Shown here piece after piece: positions 45,465 through 55,126 of a stretch of DNA of 64,000 nucleotides. Each line of letters starts with the position of its first letter. Positions within the stretch are counted from its first letter, which is position 1. This stretch comes from Methanolobus psychrotolerans (GTDB lineage Archaea > Halobacteriota > Methanosarcinia > Methanosarcinales > Methanosarcinaceae). The stretch is taken from the NCBI RefSeq assembly GCF_002243045.1, contig NZ_MBKP01000008.1:1-64000 (forward strand), in the 5' to 3' direction. The notes beneath the pieces were generated by a model. It was not told the origin of the DNA. It searched no databases and worked only from the letters and a program-made list of their open reading frames with translations. The position numbers and the translations under genes were made by a program.

Positions 45465-47072
45465 ATGTTTTTCAGGTATCAGGGGAATTACAAAAGTAAA
45501 ATTGCTTCCTTTGTTTATCTCACTTTCAACCTGTATGTTTCCGCAATGCATCTCCACGAATTCCTTCACGATCATAAGTCCAAGACCGGCACCTTCAAAT
45601 TTACGGCTGAGTGAAGAATCAATTTGGGTGAACGGCTGGAATAATTTATCCATATCATATTTTTCAATGCCGATACCTGTGTCTTTGACAGATACTTTTA
45701 ACATTTTTTCATCCTTGGATATGCTAATTTTGATATCTCCGTTTTCAGGGGTGAACTTAATAGCGTTATTTATAAGGTTGTAAAGAATTGTCTTTATTTT
45801 ATTCTTGTCAGCGTGTATTGTTTCTATGTTTTCATCAAGTTCAAATTCCAGGTTAATCTGCTTCTTTTTTGCCATTGGTAAAGTTGAATTTTCTATATCT
45901 TTTATTATTACAGGGGCAGAAAACTCTTTTATATCTATTCTTATGTTTCCTTCTTCAATAGATGAGAGCTCTATCATAGAGTTGATCAAAAGGAGTAGAC
46001 GGTTACCGCTTCGTTTGATAATATCAAGGTATTGTTTCTGACCTTCATTTGTAGTTCCTGCATAATCCTCGTAAAGAAGGTCTGAATATCCGATTATAAG
46101 GTTTAGGGGTGTTCTGAGTTCATGGCTGACATTGGAAAGGAACTGTCGTTTGGTACGATGGACATTGTCGGATATAAATTTGGCAAAAACAAGTGCTTCT
46201 TCAGCCTTTTTCTGTTCTGTGATGTCGTTTCCTGACGAAAGTACGCCTGTAATGTTATCATCATCATCCTTTAGGAATATGTTATGCCAGGCAAAGGTCC
46301 TTATCTCATTTTTAATCAGGACCGGAGCTTCAAAATAAGGGAGAATTTTGATTTTTCCTTCCATCAGGTTTAAATAGTCGTTTTTACCTTTTTCCCGGAA
46401 TTCTTCCGGTAGTGATATGTCAAACCAGTTCTTTGATATAAGCTCATGCTCTTGATACCCAAACAGTTCACATCCCTTATTGTTTATTAGTTTGATTTTT
46501 CCTTCCTTGTCAATGGCAAGGATGATTACTCCCACAATACTGAGGTATTTTTGCGCCTTGTCTCTTTCTTCTTTGAGTTTGAACTCAACTCTTTTCAATC
46601 TGGCAATATCAACCATCAAGCCGTTAATACCCACGAATTTCCCATTTTTGATAAGGGGACGGGATGTTGTATGGACATAACTTATTGTTCCATCCTTTTT
46701 GATGATTCTGAACATATATGGTTTATGTTCTCCAGCAACTGTTTTTATGATGTCTTCAAGTAGTCCGGGAACATCGTCCGGGTGGACATGTTTTGTAAAA
46801 AGAGTTCCAATAACTTCTTCAACATCGTAACCGGTTATGTTCTTTATGGCAGGGTTGATGTATGTGAAATAACCGTCTGCATCTACTGAGAAAAGTACAT
46901 CGTTGAGGTTGTTAAGTCTTTCAGAGTAAAACTCTTCAACATCTCTTAATTTAGATTCAGATGCTTCTAATCTGGCAGTTAACTGTTTTATTGTATCTTT
47001 GAGTTCTTTTTTTGTAGTCTGACAAATCCTGTTATCAGCTTCATTGAATGACTTCTGATCTTCTGTTATCAT
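45450..47072 (-). CDS. PAS-domain sensor histidine kinase, soluble
   Basis: A 540-residue kinase. An N-terminal coiled coil (KKELKDTIKQLTARLEASES), PAS 1 at about 48-165 (LNDVLFSVDADGYFTYINPA, PAC-like IARLKRVEFKLKEERDKAQK), PAS 2 at about 175-290, HisKA with FLSNVSHELRTPLNLIIGYS, and an ATPase domain with NLINNAIKFTPENG, VKDTGIGIEK, FQPFTQIDS and GAGLGLMIV. No membrane helix and no adjacent regulator on its strand. It converges with the YbjQ gene, overlapping by 15 bases. A TATA-like element about 30 bases upstream of the ATG suggests a short or absent leader. The 389-base stretch up to the tRNA has no other gene. Confidence 0.9.
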   Translation of the reverse strand: MITEDQKSFNEADNRICQTTKKELKDTIKQLTARLEASESKLRDVEEFYSERLNNLNDVLFSVDADGYFTYINPAIKNITGYDVEEVIGTLFTKHVHPDDVPGLLEDIIKTVAGEHKPYMFRIIKKDGTISYVHTTSRPLIKNGKFVGINGLMVDIARLKRVEFKLKEERDKAQKYLSIVGVIILAIDKEGKIKLINNKGCELFGYQEHELISKNWFDISLPEEFREKGKNDYLNLMEGKIKILPYFEAPVLIKNEIRTFAWHNIFLKDDDDNITGVLSSGNDITEQKKAEEALVFAKFISDNVHRTKRQFLSNVSHELRTPLNLIIGYSDLLYEDYAGTTNEGQKQYLDIIKRSGNRLLLLINSMIELSSIEEGNIRIDIKEFSAPVIIKDIENSTLPMAKKKQINLEFELDENIETIHADKNKIKTILYNLINNAIKFTPENGDIKISISKDEKMLKVSVKDTGIGIEKYDMDKLFQPFTQIDSSLSRKFEGAGLGLMIVKEFVEMHCGNIQVESEINKGSNFTFVIPLIPEKHSDHL

Positions 47073-47461
47073 TTTCGAGTAGCTCGTTACATGATTATTA
47101 TATTGATTTTACGGGTTATATCCATTTCAGGTTTTTATATTTTGTTCCTGGATAACGGGTGTCTATAATCACAAAGGCTTTTGATGAAATTAGTTAAGTT
47201 TTCATTGTCTGAAAAAAACTTAATTAACATGTGGCAAAGAAAGTATTAAACGCAATATCTGCGTGTTTGTTGATTTAAACCCTATATATTATGAACTGCA
47301 ATTAATATCTGAGACCATTTTTGTTTTAAAAAATTCCCCATGTACCTATCTCCAATGTATTATTTTTATGGGATACTATATAAATTTTTATGTAGATTTG
47401 ATAATAATTACAGGTAATTCAGATTATTCTGCATTAAATAAGAGATGTTTAAGGACAACAC

Positions 47462-47574
47462 GCCGAGGTTGGGATTTGAACCCAAGCACTCCTTCCGGAG
47501 AAACCGGTCTCGAGCCGGTCGCGTATGGACTCCAGCGCAATTGAAACTGGATTAGTCCGCTCTGCCACCTCGGC
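47462..47574 (-). tRNA. tRNA-Ser(CGA), intron-containing
   Basis: Acceptor arms GCCGAGG and CCTCGGC close the gene. The anticodon stem-loop is ACCGG-CTCGAGA-CCGGT with anticodon CGA. A long variable arm (TTCTCCGGAAGGAG) and T arm (TTGGG-TTCAAAT-CCCAA) make it a class II serine tRNA. Total length is 113 bases, but removing 28 bases from the D arm leaves exactly 85 with a normal D loop (GAGCGGACTAA). No CCA is encoded. A TATA-like TTTTAATAGA lies about 33 bases upstream on the minus strand. Confidence 0.88.
47525..47552 (-). other. Putative 28-nt tRNA intron in the D arm
   Basis: On the minus strand the segment between GGACTA and ACGCG is extra relative to any serine tRNA. It folds with its flanks: GACT pairs with AGTC and CCAG with CTGG, leaving AAT as a bulge on the 5' side and CATA on the 3' side, and GCG/CGC can close the base. 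This is a relaxed bulge-helix-bulge, the substrate of archaeal tRNA splicing endonuclease. Splice points are ambiguous by one base (47524-47551 is equivalent). Confidence 0.65.
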
Positions 47575-47628
47575 ACTTGGCACTTTGCTTTGAAGGTCTT
47601 AATCTATTAAAATGTATCGTGGGGATGT

Positions 47629-48849
47629 CTAAAAGTCAAAAAGGGAACTCTGGTTCTTTTTATAGGGTGTGGTATCTACTTTCTGTAATTCTTGTGGTAT
47701 CTCTATGCGGCCGTACTGGCCTCCGCCGCCGGGATGAAGTATCAGTCTCTTTTCCCTGAAAGCAAGTATGGCATTTGTAATACGTTTATCTATAAAATCC
47801 ATCTCGATTATCTCGGCAGTCTGGAGGACGTTCAATTCGTTGCCATATCTTTCCATGAGCTTGTTCCATGCACTTTGCACACCTTTAGTGTTTATGCTTG
47901 CGTGCCCAAGGGCCGTCATGATTACTTCGGATAGGGGCATCAGGTGTACATAAGGCGGCCGGTGTGGCGGGTGTTTTGGCTCATCAAAATCTGCAAGTTC
48001 ATTTACTCTGTCCTTCACGCCTTTTTTGATAAGTCCTCCACAATTGGCACACTTCCAGTTGGTTGAAAGGCATTGTTCAAAACTGTAATGTTTAAAACAT
48101 TTGATGCAGGCGGATTCATTATATTTGCCTTCATGAGGGTAGAATCCTGCATTATATGTGACTCCATAACCCTCTTTTCTCTGGATTGCTTTTCGCAGTC
48201 CTTCAAAGGAAACTTCAGGAACGTTTATTTGATTGAATTCCCGTGCAAGTTTGTTTGACCAGGGGGAATGTGCATCGGAGTTTGAAAGGAAAGTCAGCTT
48301 GTGTAGTTCTTCTATCCTGTCTGCATAGTCACTGTCAGCACTCAGGCCAAGTTCAAGGAACGAAACATAATAAGTCATATCTCCATAACAACTTTCAAGT
48401 GAATCGTGGTACGCATATAATGCAGTCCAGGGAGTGAATGCATGACAGGGCCCAATCATTGCATCTATATCTTTTGCAATCTCTGCGAGTTCACATCCGT
48501 CAAGTTTGACTGTGGGTCTTCCATCCGCCTTCAGATTGGCATATTTGCTTAATCTCTCAACAAGCTCTTCAGCTTTTGAGATGGATGGTAAAAGAAGCAA
48601 GTGGTGTACTCGGTTGTTGTCTTCAACTTCGGTAGTGATTATAAAATTGGTTTTCCCGATGGCTACAGTTTCATCATTTACTGCCGCCTTTTTAATATCC
48701 TTTAACCAATCGGGATATGTACAGTCTCCGGTTGCAATCAGATCGATACCTTTTTTCGCCGCTTCCTCTGCCATTACTGGCAGCTCCATTTTATTCGAGC
48801 AAGCCATAGAATATTTGGAATGCAGGTGAAGATCGGCATTGATCAACAT
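47629..48849 (-). CDS. TIGR00375/EndoQ-type PHP endonuclease
   Basis: A 406-residue homologue of Thermococcales endonuclease Q, which nicks DNA 5' of deaminated bases (uracil, hypoxanthine) and abasic sites. The N-terminal PHP metal site appears in NADLHLHSKYSMACS, LIATGDCTYPDW and LSNSDAHSPWS. A zinc finger follows, with CIKCFKHYSF and WKCANCGGLIKKG. The C-terminal end QSSLFDF resembles a PCNA-interacting PIP box (QxxLxxF). The start lies 7 bases after the pac2 stop codon, so it is the last gene of the priS-gins-...-pac2 cluster, and tRNA-Ser follows. Confidence 0.85.
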   Translation of the reverse strand: MLINADLHLHSKYSMACSNKMELPVMAEEAAKKGIDLIATGDCTYPDWLKDIKKAAVNDETVAIGKTNFIITTEVEDNNRVHHLLLLPSISKAEELVERLSKYANLKADGRPTVKLDGCELAEIAKDIDAMIGPCHAFTPWTALYAYHDSLESCYGDMTYYVSFLELGLSADSDYADRIEELHKLTFLSNSDAHSPWSNKLAREFNQINVPEVSFEGLRKAIQRKEGYGVTYNAGFYPHEGKYNESACIKCFKHYSFEQCLSTNWKCANCGGLIKKGVKDRVNELADFDEPKHPPHRPPYVHLMPLSEVIMTALGHASINTKGVQSAWNKLMERYGNELNVLQTAEIIEMDFIDKRITNAILAFREKRLILHPGGGGQYGRIEIPQELQKVDTTPYKKNQSSLFDF

Positions 48850-48855
48850 TTGATT

Positions 48856-49632
48856 TTAACCAATATACCTTAGATCTTCGTCCCTGGCAGTGCTCATATC
48901 TGGCATTTCTTTTTGTTGCTGTTCCACTTCCTTAAGCCTTGCAACTATCTTTTCCATTTCCTTGGCACGTTCTTCAAGAGGTCCTACATCAATATCTATT
49001 TCAAATATCTTACAGATGACTTTGAGTAGCGATTGTGCACTTTTCGGATCAACAAGGTAGCCGGAAGTAAGTCCCATAAGGCATGCCGCATCAATATTCT
49101 TTAATTTGCTCATGCCAAGCAAAAGTCCGGAAGCACCAACTATTCCTCCTCCGGGCTCGTTTTCCTTGAAATTGATTCCATATTCCTTGAGTTCTTCAAC
49201 AAGTTTTATGTTGTTCACTGCACCGAGTACTTCCTCAGAATATGTTAGTTGTCCGGTTGGGAATCCGCCGAGAGTATATATTCTCTGAACTCCGAATTCC
49301 TGGGCAATATCAAGGTAGAGCGTACAAAGTTTGTAATGTCCTTCTGTGGAGGAACTCTGGTGATCTCCTATGAGTGCCAGTATATCATGCTTTTCCGTCC
49401 TGCATACATACATCTCATTGTTTACCAGGTGGACCTCACTGTTCTCATCCACAAGAACCTGTGGAGGAAAATGATGGGAATATATCTCAAGTATTTTTTC
49501 AGCATCGAGTTCTTCGACCAAGTGTTCAGCAACAAGTTTTCCAACATGTCCTACACCAGGAAGTCCTACGATGAATACTGGATTCTTAAGCTGAACATCT
49601 TCTTTGATGCGAATTACTTCTATTTCCTGCAT
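48856..49632 (-). CDS. PAC2-family protein (proteasome assembly chaperone-like, COG2047)
   Basis: A 258-residue protein of the PAC2 family: NPVFIVGLPGVGHVGKLVAE, then YTLGGFPTGQ, and GGGIVGASGLLLG with CLMGLTSGYLVDPKSA. A C-terminal coiled-coil tail follows (ERAKEMEKIVARLKEVEQQQ). Archaeal members (PbaB type) assist 20S proteasome assembly or act as ATP-independent chaperones. Its ATG lies inside the end of nop10 (overlap of 13 bases), so it is translationally coupled to the ribosome-biogenesis operon. Confidence 0.88.
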   Translation of the reverse strand: MQEIEVIRIKEDVQLKNPVFIVGLPGVGHVGKLVAEHLVEELDAEKILEIYSHHFPPQVLVDENSEVHLVNNEMYVCRTEKHDILALIGDHQSSSTEGHYKLCTLYLDIAQEFGVQRIYTLGGFPTGQLTYSEEVLGAVNNIKLVEELKEYGINFKENEPGGGIVGASGLLLGMSKLKNIDAACLMGLTSGYLVDPKSAQSLLKVICKIFEIDIDVGPLEERAKEMEKIVARLKEVEQQQKEMPDMSTARDEDLRYIG

Positions 49633-49793
49633 AGATCTCCCTCTTTCCTCGCTAACCTGCGATATTTTCCATAAGGGTCTTTGGGAGAAAATCTTGCAGG
49701 CTGTGGTCTAACAGTATTTAATCTACATTTCTGGCAGACGGTCTCCAAAGTATATCTGCCACAGTTCCTGCATCTGAATATATTTTGTCCCAA
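49620..49793 (-). CDS. nop10: H/ACA ribonucleoprotein protein Nop10
   Basis: A 57-residue protein of the H/ACA snoRNP that guides pseudouridylation of rRNA together with Cbf5, Gar1 and L7Ae. It starts with TTG (MGQNIFRCRNCGRYTLETVC) and carries the zinc ribbon C8/C11 and C20/C23 (VCQKCR), then the conserved RPQPARFSPKDPYGKYRRLA that binds Cbf5. It begins 7 bases after the aIF2-alpha stop codon and overlaps pac2 at its end, the classical archaeal order aif2a-nop10-pac2. Confidence 0.93.
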   Translation of the reverse strand: MGQNIFRCRNCGRYTLETVCQKCRLNTVRPQPARFSPKDPYGKYRRLARKEGDLCRK

Positions 49794-49800
49794 AGGAATC

Positions 49801-50598
49801 TCACGCCTTTACGGTATCATTGTGCCTGTGGAATTCGCCTTTTCCACCAAGCTTTTCGATAGTTTCGATGGCTGCTGTTGCAGACTTCTTCAATACGGAT
49901 TCGGCTTTCTTATAGTCAGGAGCTATCACCTTTATGCGATATCTTGGAGCACCGGTATAACTGATGTCTACTCTGATCCCTTCTTCCTCAATGCTATTTC
50001 CAGCTTCAAGGGCTTCCTTAATAATCTCTATCCCATCGGGGAGATAGCAGTTGAGGTCTATGAATCCTGCGATATCTACAAAAGGCAATTTGATGTTGTG
50101 CTGAGCGACCTTGACAATACTGGTGACAAGTTTTTTCTTCATCTTTAATTCATTGAAAGCATCCTCTGCATTAATGACCGCTTCTTCAAATGCGGAATGA
50201 AGACTTCCAAAACTTTCCAGCAACTTGAGCTTGACCTTATCCATCTCTTCTTCGCTGGTTCCAGTTTCCTCTGCAACGAACTGAAGCCATTTGAATGCCT
50301 TCTGCTCGTTCTTCCAGTCCTGTATCTTTGCACGTTTCTGATGCTCGTTAACATCTTTAAGGGACAGATCAATGTGGCGGCGTGAAGTGTCTACATTAAG
50401 AACTTTGCAGACTACTTTCTGACCTTCACGCACATGGTCTCTTACATATTTGACCCATCCGGCCTTAATCTCCGATATGTGGATAAAACCTTCCTTTCCA
50501 TCGAATTCTTCAAGGGTTGTGTATGCACCGAAGTCCGTGACGTTCTTTACGGTACAAACAACAAAATCCCCGCTTTCGGGCCAACTATTGTCATCCAT
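49801..50598 (-). CDS. Translation initiation factor aIF2 subunit alpha
   Basis: A 265-residue subunit of the heterotrimer that brings initiator Met-tRNA to the ribosome. An N-terminal S1 domain (SGDFVVCTVKNVTDFGAYTT, GFIHISEI, DTSRRHIDLSLKDV) is followed by the helical domain (KAFKWLQFVAEETGTSEEEM) and the C-terminal alpha/beta domain that binds the gamma subunit (GIRVDISYTGAPRYRIKVIA). Length and order are standard. Lies between rps27e and nop10 in one operon. Confidence 0.95.
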   Translation of the reverse strand: MDDNSWPESGDFVVCTVKNVTDFGAYTTLEEFDGKEGFIHISEIKAGWVKYVRDHVREGQKVVCKVLNVDTSRRHIDLSLKDVNEHQKRAKIQDWKNEQKAFKWLQFVAEETGTSEEEMDKVKLKLLESFGSLHSAFEEAVINAEDAFNELKMKKKLVTSIVKVAQHNIKLPFVDIAGFIDLNCYLPDGIEIIKEALEAGNSIEEEGIRVDISYTGAPRYRIKVIAPDYKKAESVLKKSATAAIETIEKLGGKGEFHRHNDTVKA

Positions 50599-50614
50599 TA
50601 TAAATCACTTTTAT

Positions 50615-50794
<180 letters not shown>

Positions 50795-50799
50795 TTAAA

Positions 50800-51078
50800 T
50801 CACTCCGAAAAATCAAATTTCTTTGCTCTGAAGCATGGTCTCTGGTGTGCCTTGCCGCATTCTGAGCATCTGTATCTGAGCCATATCCTCTTTGTTGGTT
50901 TATCTCCACCAGGCACCTTTGAGAATTTACCACTGTTTCCAATTCCGCTCTGGCGTTTCTTCTGTCTCTCGATGTGCGTCAGTGACGATGCTTTTCCCTT
51001 CTTTACTCTCTCCACAACATGCTCGGTGTGTTTTTTGCAGGAAGGGCAATGTGTTCTGAATCTCTTTGGAATCTTCAT
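50800..51078 (-). CDS. rpl44e: Large-subunit ribosomal protein eL44 (L44e)
   Basis: A 92-residue ribosomal protein from [20 protein letters not shown], preceded by AAGGTGA; the frame runs three residues further to a GTG overlapping that site. Zinc ligands CPSC and CSECG, and the basic central part [20 protein letters not shown], are typical. Stop codon separated by 5-8 bases from the rps27e start. Confidence 0.95.
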   Translation of the reverse strand: MKIPKRFRTHCPSCKKHTEHVVERVKKGKASSLTHIERQKKRQSGIGNSGKFSKVPGGDKPTKRIWLRYRCSECGKAHQRPCFRAKKFDFSE

Positions 51079-51107
51079 TATCTTCACCTTGATAAGTTGG
51101 ATACTTT

Positions 51108-51815
51108 CTATAGGATCATTTGCGCGACGTTCCGTTTGATAAGTCCTTTTGCATTAAGGGCAGGTAAAACGATAACATCTTCGCCATGTAATGTGTAATT
51201 GCGATTATCCATAGCCTTGAAAGTAGGCAGGTCCTCCAGTATTCGCACAACAACGAATTCTTTATTTATATTACTTTTGCCTATTTGCTCTTTACTACTT
51301 CTATCATCCACATGACTGATACCTATCTGCTGGTCACCTTCATAAAGGTCTGCTTGCACATTCTCTTTTTGCTGGGCACCTATATTATTCTTGTCTATGC
51401 CTAGTTTAACATGCTTCGCTTTATTTATCAGTGCCTGTGGATCCAATATCGGCTCAAGTGATTCCTTGCGTGCTGTATTGATGGCTGAAAGTACAGCATC
51501 GTATACTTTTCTTTCTTCAGGCAGCAGCTTGTTCATGTCCTGGGATGGGGACTTGCTGGAAAATGCATTGTTTGTTGCGCGGGTTACTATCTTCTTAAGG
51601 CGGCGTATAAATATCAATTCAACATCTGTGATTGCACTCTGTAATTCATCCTGAAGCATTTTTGACTCAACAGAGCGTGGATTGTTTATATTGACTATCT
51701 CTTCTTCAAGCTCCTTTACGTATTTCTCCACATCCTGAAAAAATCCAGGATGCAGCGACTTGAGTGCTGAGCTGCTTTCTTCTCTAAGTATATTCTTCAG
51801 TTCAGTGCGATCCAT
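51108..51815 (-). CDS. GINS replication complex subunit (Gins51-like)
   Basis: A 235-residue protein from [20 protein letters not shown], preceded by GAGGTG. The helical A domain ([37 protein letters not shown]) comes first and the small beta-rich B domain last ([40 protein letters not shown]). This A-B order is that of Gins51/Sld5-type subunits. A linker of about 70 polar residues in between is probably disordered. It overlaps the end of priS by 14 bases. GINS with MCM and GAN/Cdc45 forms the replicative helicase. Confidence 0.85.
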   Translation of the reverse strand: MDRTELKNILREESSSALKSLHPGFFQDVEKYVKELEEEIVNINNPRSVESKMLQDELQSAITDVELIFIRRLKKIVTRATNNAFSSKSPSQDMNKLLPEERKVYDAVLSAINTARKESLEPILDPQALINKAKHVKLGIDKNNIGAQQKENVQADLYEGDQQIGISHVDDRSSKEQIGKSNINKEFVVVRILEDLPTFKAMDNRNYTLHGEDVIVLPALNAKGLIKRNVAQMIL

Positions 51816-52977
51816 ATTCCGCCACACCTCTGCACATAAGATATACTGCGGCATACTCCGGTACTTCCTGTATGCCTTCCTCAACCATGAGGTCCTCTCC
51901 TTTCATCTGCACAGCAAACGGTTTCATTACTTTTATTTTTACCGACTTGTCACTGAAAACAATTGCATCGTTTAAGGGTTCAAACTCTTCCAGTTCCTGG
52001 ATTGTGAGCGCCGTGACCTTCATCCCCGATTTCCCGTGCAGTGATCCCGGGAGACGTATCAACCGTTTGATATCTGCGGTTACAGGCTCGTCAACACATG
52101 CAGCCATCTGGGCGATACCTTGCTTAACTATTGTTTCCAGTATCTCCTTCTTAAAGTTACCAAGAGCATCCATCTTGCCTTTTCTCATGGATTCAACACG
52201 TGATTCATCCTGAAACAACTCTATGAGTTTCTCCGCCTTCTTCTCCCCAATTCCTTTGAACCCTGTAAGTATCTTAATAGCATCCTCATCTCTGGCAAGG
52301 GATGAGATGTATGATATGAGGTAGCGGTTGATTCTCCCACCCCATCCGCCTTCATCTTCGGATGGAAATACTGCCATTTTTGCAGATTCCGTTCCGGCAT
52401 CCCCTGAAATCTCCTTTTTGGAGAATATCTTTTCAAGGTCAAGGCCTTTGGAACTAACATAATCCACAATTTCTCTTCTCTCTGCACTTCCCAGTGAAAG
52501 CACAGATTCGTCACTTATGTGGAAGTGATACCCCCTACCTCCGGAAAACACGGCATGGACTTCGTTTTCCCTAAATCCGAAATCCCCGGTTAGGAATTCA
52601 AGGAGTTTTAATGTCTCTTTTTTCCCTTTCTCAAGCATATCGGCATATGAATTAATGCTGCCGGGCAGATGGTCTGAATCAATATCAAATATAAGGTCTG
52701 CCTTTAACCAATTTTTTTCCTTCATCTTCGGAGCACCAGGGTACTCATAGTATGCAACAGAATAGTATGCATGTGCGGGGCCTATGCCTCTTAAATAATC
52801 ATGAAGTTCTCCTTCTGATCCAAATGCGCGGTGCCTCTTCATAAAAGTATCCTGCTCACTGGTAAACTCAATGAATCCCCATTCCCTTGAGGCAAATTCA
52901 GGCGGCAGCCTTATGTCTGCCCGGAAATAGTATTTCTGGAATGCAGATACTATATATTGTCTTGTACTCTCATTCAT
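51802..52977 (-). CDS. priS: DNA primase small (catalytic) subunit
   Basis: A 391-residue catalytic primase subunit. Start region RQYIVSAFQKYYFRADIRLP and REWGF are family hallmarks; catalytic aspartates D98 and D100 lie in LIFDIDSDHL; the nucleotide-binding GGRGYHFHI follows, and later the VTADIKRLIRLPGSLHGKSG segment. A helix-hairpin-helix-like stretch (GFKGIGEKKAEKLIELF) is inserted in the middle. PriS makes RNA/DNA primers with PriL, which is not in this window. First gene of the replication/translation cluster, divergent from the NFACT gene. Confidence 0.95.
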   Translation of the reverse strand: MNESTRQYIVSAFQKYYFRADIRLPPEFASREWGFIEFTSEQDTFMKRHRAFGSEGELHDYLRGIGPAHAYYSVAYYEYPGAPKMKEKNWLKADLIFDIDSDHLPGSINSYADMLEKGKKETLKLLEFLTGDFGFRENEVHAVFSGGRGYHFHISDESVLSLGSAERREIVDYVSSKGLDLEKIFSKKEISGDAGTESAKMAVFPSEDEGGWGGRINRYLISYISSLARDEDAIKILTGFKGIGEKKAEKLIELFQDESRVESMRKGKMDALGNFKKEILETIVKQGIAQMAACVDEPVTADIKRLIRLPGSLHGKSGMKVTALTIQELEEFEPLNDAIVFSDKSVKIKVMKPFAVQMKGEDLMVEEGIQEVPEYAAVYLMCRGVAEYGSH

Positions 52978-53074
52978 CTGATGCCTGTATCTCCTCGCTG
53001 GAACTCATGATCTGGTATTAATCTATTTAATGCGTCATAAACCTTATAGTCACCATCTACATTATAGTCCACGC

Positions 53075-55069
53075 ATGAAGAAGGAAATGACAAGTGCTGA
53101 TGTGGCTGCCCTTGCACTTGAGCTTAGCTCTGGTGAGACATCTATCATTGATGCCAAGATAGCTAAAATATACCAGCCAGCAACAGATGAGATCAGGATT
53201 AACCTTTTTGTTTATAATAAAGGCAGGGATAACCTTGTAATCGAGGCCGGAAAGCGAGCCCATATGAGTCAGCATCTCCGTCTCAGTCCTAAGCTTCCGC
53301 AGTCATTCCCGATGCTGCTCAGAAAACACATAATGGCAGGACGCATCACATTTGTCAAACAGTATGACTTTGACAGAATACTGGAGATTGGTATTGTACG
53401 TGGTGGTGTGAACACTGTTCTTGTTGTAGAATTATTCTCTCCGGGAAACATTGTTCTTCTGGATTCGGAACGAAATATTATACTGCCTATGAAGCCTGTG
53501 ACCTTCAAAGGGAGAAGGATACGCAGTGGGGAGGTCTATCAGTATCCTGAAGCCCAGATAAGTCCGGTGGATGCAGGAGTTGAGGACCTTGAAAAAGTAT
53601 TCTCCATCTCAGATGCAGATGTCGTGAGGACCATTGCTACCAGATTCAATCTGGGTGGTGTCCTTGCTGAAGAGGTATGTGCAAGATCAGGTATCAATAA
53701 GGCCCAAGTCGCAAAGGATGTGGGTCCAGATGGTATCGCAGCTATCATTGCCGCATTAAAGGATGTATTCTCACCTCTTCTGTCGGGAACCCTGAAGCCA
53801 TGCGTGGTCAAAAAAGATGTCAAAGGGGAGATGCAGGTATTTGATGTGCTTCCTTTTGAGCTTGGCATTTACAGGGATTATGAAAAAGAGTTTTTTTCCA
53901 CATTCAATGCTGCTCTTGATGCCTCCTTTGGGAAAATGTCCGCGGAATCTGTGCAGGAGCAGGCTACAGCAGTCAAAAAGGAAAAAGTCGATATATTTGA
54001 ACGCAGGCTCCACAAACAGCAGGAAGCAATCGAGAACTTCGGGAAGGATGCTGAGAAGCAGACCCAGGTGGCAGAAAAGATATATGCATATTACGTTGAA
54101 ATCGAATCGATACTCGGTGTTCTTAATCAAGCCCGCTCAAAGGGTTATTCATGGGATGAGATTAAGTCCGTTCTCAAAAAGGCAAAGGACAATGTTCATG
54201 CAGCAAAGTGGATAGTGAGCATTGACTCTGCGGCTGGGAATATTGTCCTTGATCTTGATGGTACAAAAGCTACTATAGACATCAAATTGACCATTCCTCA
54301 GAATGCCCAGGTTTATTATGATAAGGCTAAAAAACTTACCCGGAAAAAGGATGGGGCCCTGAAGGCCATAGAGGATACGAAAATTGCAATGCAAAAGAGG
54401 GAGAAAAAAGTATCAGACAAGAGAAAGGTCAATACAAAGAAATATTGGTACGAGCGCTACAGGTGGTTCATGTCCTCAGATGGCTTCCTGGTGGTTGCAG
54501 GAAGGGATGCTGATAGTAATGAGGAACTTGTGAAGAAATACATGGAAAAGCGTGATGTGGTTTTCCACACGCAGGCCGCAGGTGCTCCTATCACAATTAT
54601 CAAAACCCAGGGCAATGATGTGCCGGAACAGACTCTGCAGGAAACTGCACAGTTTGTGGTGTCTTATTCAAGTGTCTGGAAATCCGGGCAGTTCAGTGGT
54701 GATTGTTACTGGATAAAGCCTGAGCAGGTATCAAAAACACCAGAATCAGGCGAGTATCTTAAAAAAGGTTCCTTCGTTATCCGTGGTGAGCGAAATTACT
54801 TCCGGGATGTGCCAGTAGGTGTGGCCATTGCCCTTCAGCTTGAAGGTAATACTCGGGTTATAGGAGGGCCGTTGTCTGCTGTCAGCAAATATGGGCAACA
54901 TGTTGTGGAGGTGGCTCCGGGCAAGTTCAACCAGAATGACGTAGCGAAAAAGATATACAAAATATACGTCGATAAATTAAAGGAATCCAATTTTGTAAAA
55001 CAAATTGCTTCCCCTGACAAGATATCAATGATGCTCCCACCAGGTGAATCTGATATCAAGGGGCAGTAA
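53075..55069 (+). CDS. NFACT protein (RqcH/Rqc2/NEMF homologue)
   Basis: A 664-residue protein from MKKEMTSADVAALALELSSG; the open frame reaches back to 53030 without family support. NFACT-N at about 1-230 (IYQPATDEIRINLFVYNKGR, HLRLSPKLPQSFPMLLRKHI), helix-hairpin-helix region, a long coiled-coil M domain (about 290-460), then NFACT-R (KYWYERYRWFMSSDGFLVVA, VFHTQAAGAPITIIK). In other organisms it binds split large subunits that carry stalled peptidyl-tRNA and directs C-terminal tail addition. Pelota follows 57 bases downstream. A TATA-like ACCTTATAG about 30 bases upstream suggests a leaderless transcript. Confidence 0.92.
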   Translation: MKKEMTSADVAALALELSSGETSIIDAKIAKIYQPATDEIRINLFVYNKGRDNLVIEAGKRAHMSQHLRLSPKLPQSFPMLLRKHIMAGRITFVKQYDFDRILEIGIVRGGVNTVLVVELFSPGNIVLLDSERNIILPMKPVTFKGRRIRSGEVYQYPEAQISPVDAGVEDLEKVFSISDADVVRTIATRFNLGGVLAEEVCARSGINKAQVAKDVGPDGIAAIIAALKDVFSPLLSGTLKPCVVKKDVKGEMQVFDVLPFELGIYRDYEKEFFSTFNAALDASFGKMSAESVQEQATAVKKEKVDIFERRLHKQQEAIENFGKDAEKQTQVAEKIYAYYVEIESILGVLNQARSKGYSWDEIKSVLKKAKDNVHAAKWIVSIDSAAGNIVLDLDGTKATIDIKLTIPQNAQVYYDKAKKLTRKKDGALKAIEDTKIAMQKREKKVSDKRKVNTKKYWYERYRWFMSSDGFLVVAGRDADSNEELVKKYMEKRDVVFHTQAAGAPITIIKTQGNDVPEQTLQETAQFVVSYSSVWKSGQFSGDCYWIKPEQVSKTPESGEYLKKGSFVIRGERNYFRDVPVGVAIALQLEGNTRVIGGPLSAVSKYGQHVVEVAPGKFNQNDVAKKIYKIYVDKLKESNFVKQIASPDKISMMLPPGESDIKGQ

Positions 55070-55126
55070 TGGACTTTATATTTTATCCGTACACTGAGTA
55101 GAATAAAAATATCCGAAGGTGTTACA

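Noticed and set aside
47263-47544. Plus-strand open frame of 93 codons
   Set aside because: Its 3' half runs through the tRNA-Ser gene on the other strand, and the rest is AT-rich intergenic DNA; no family similarity.
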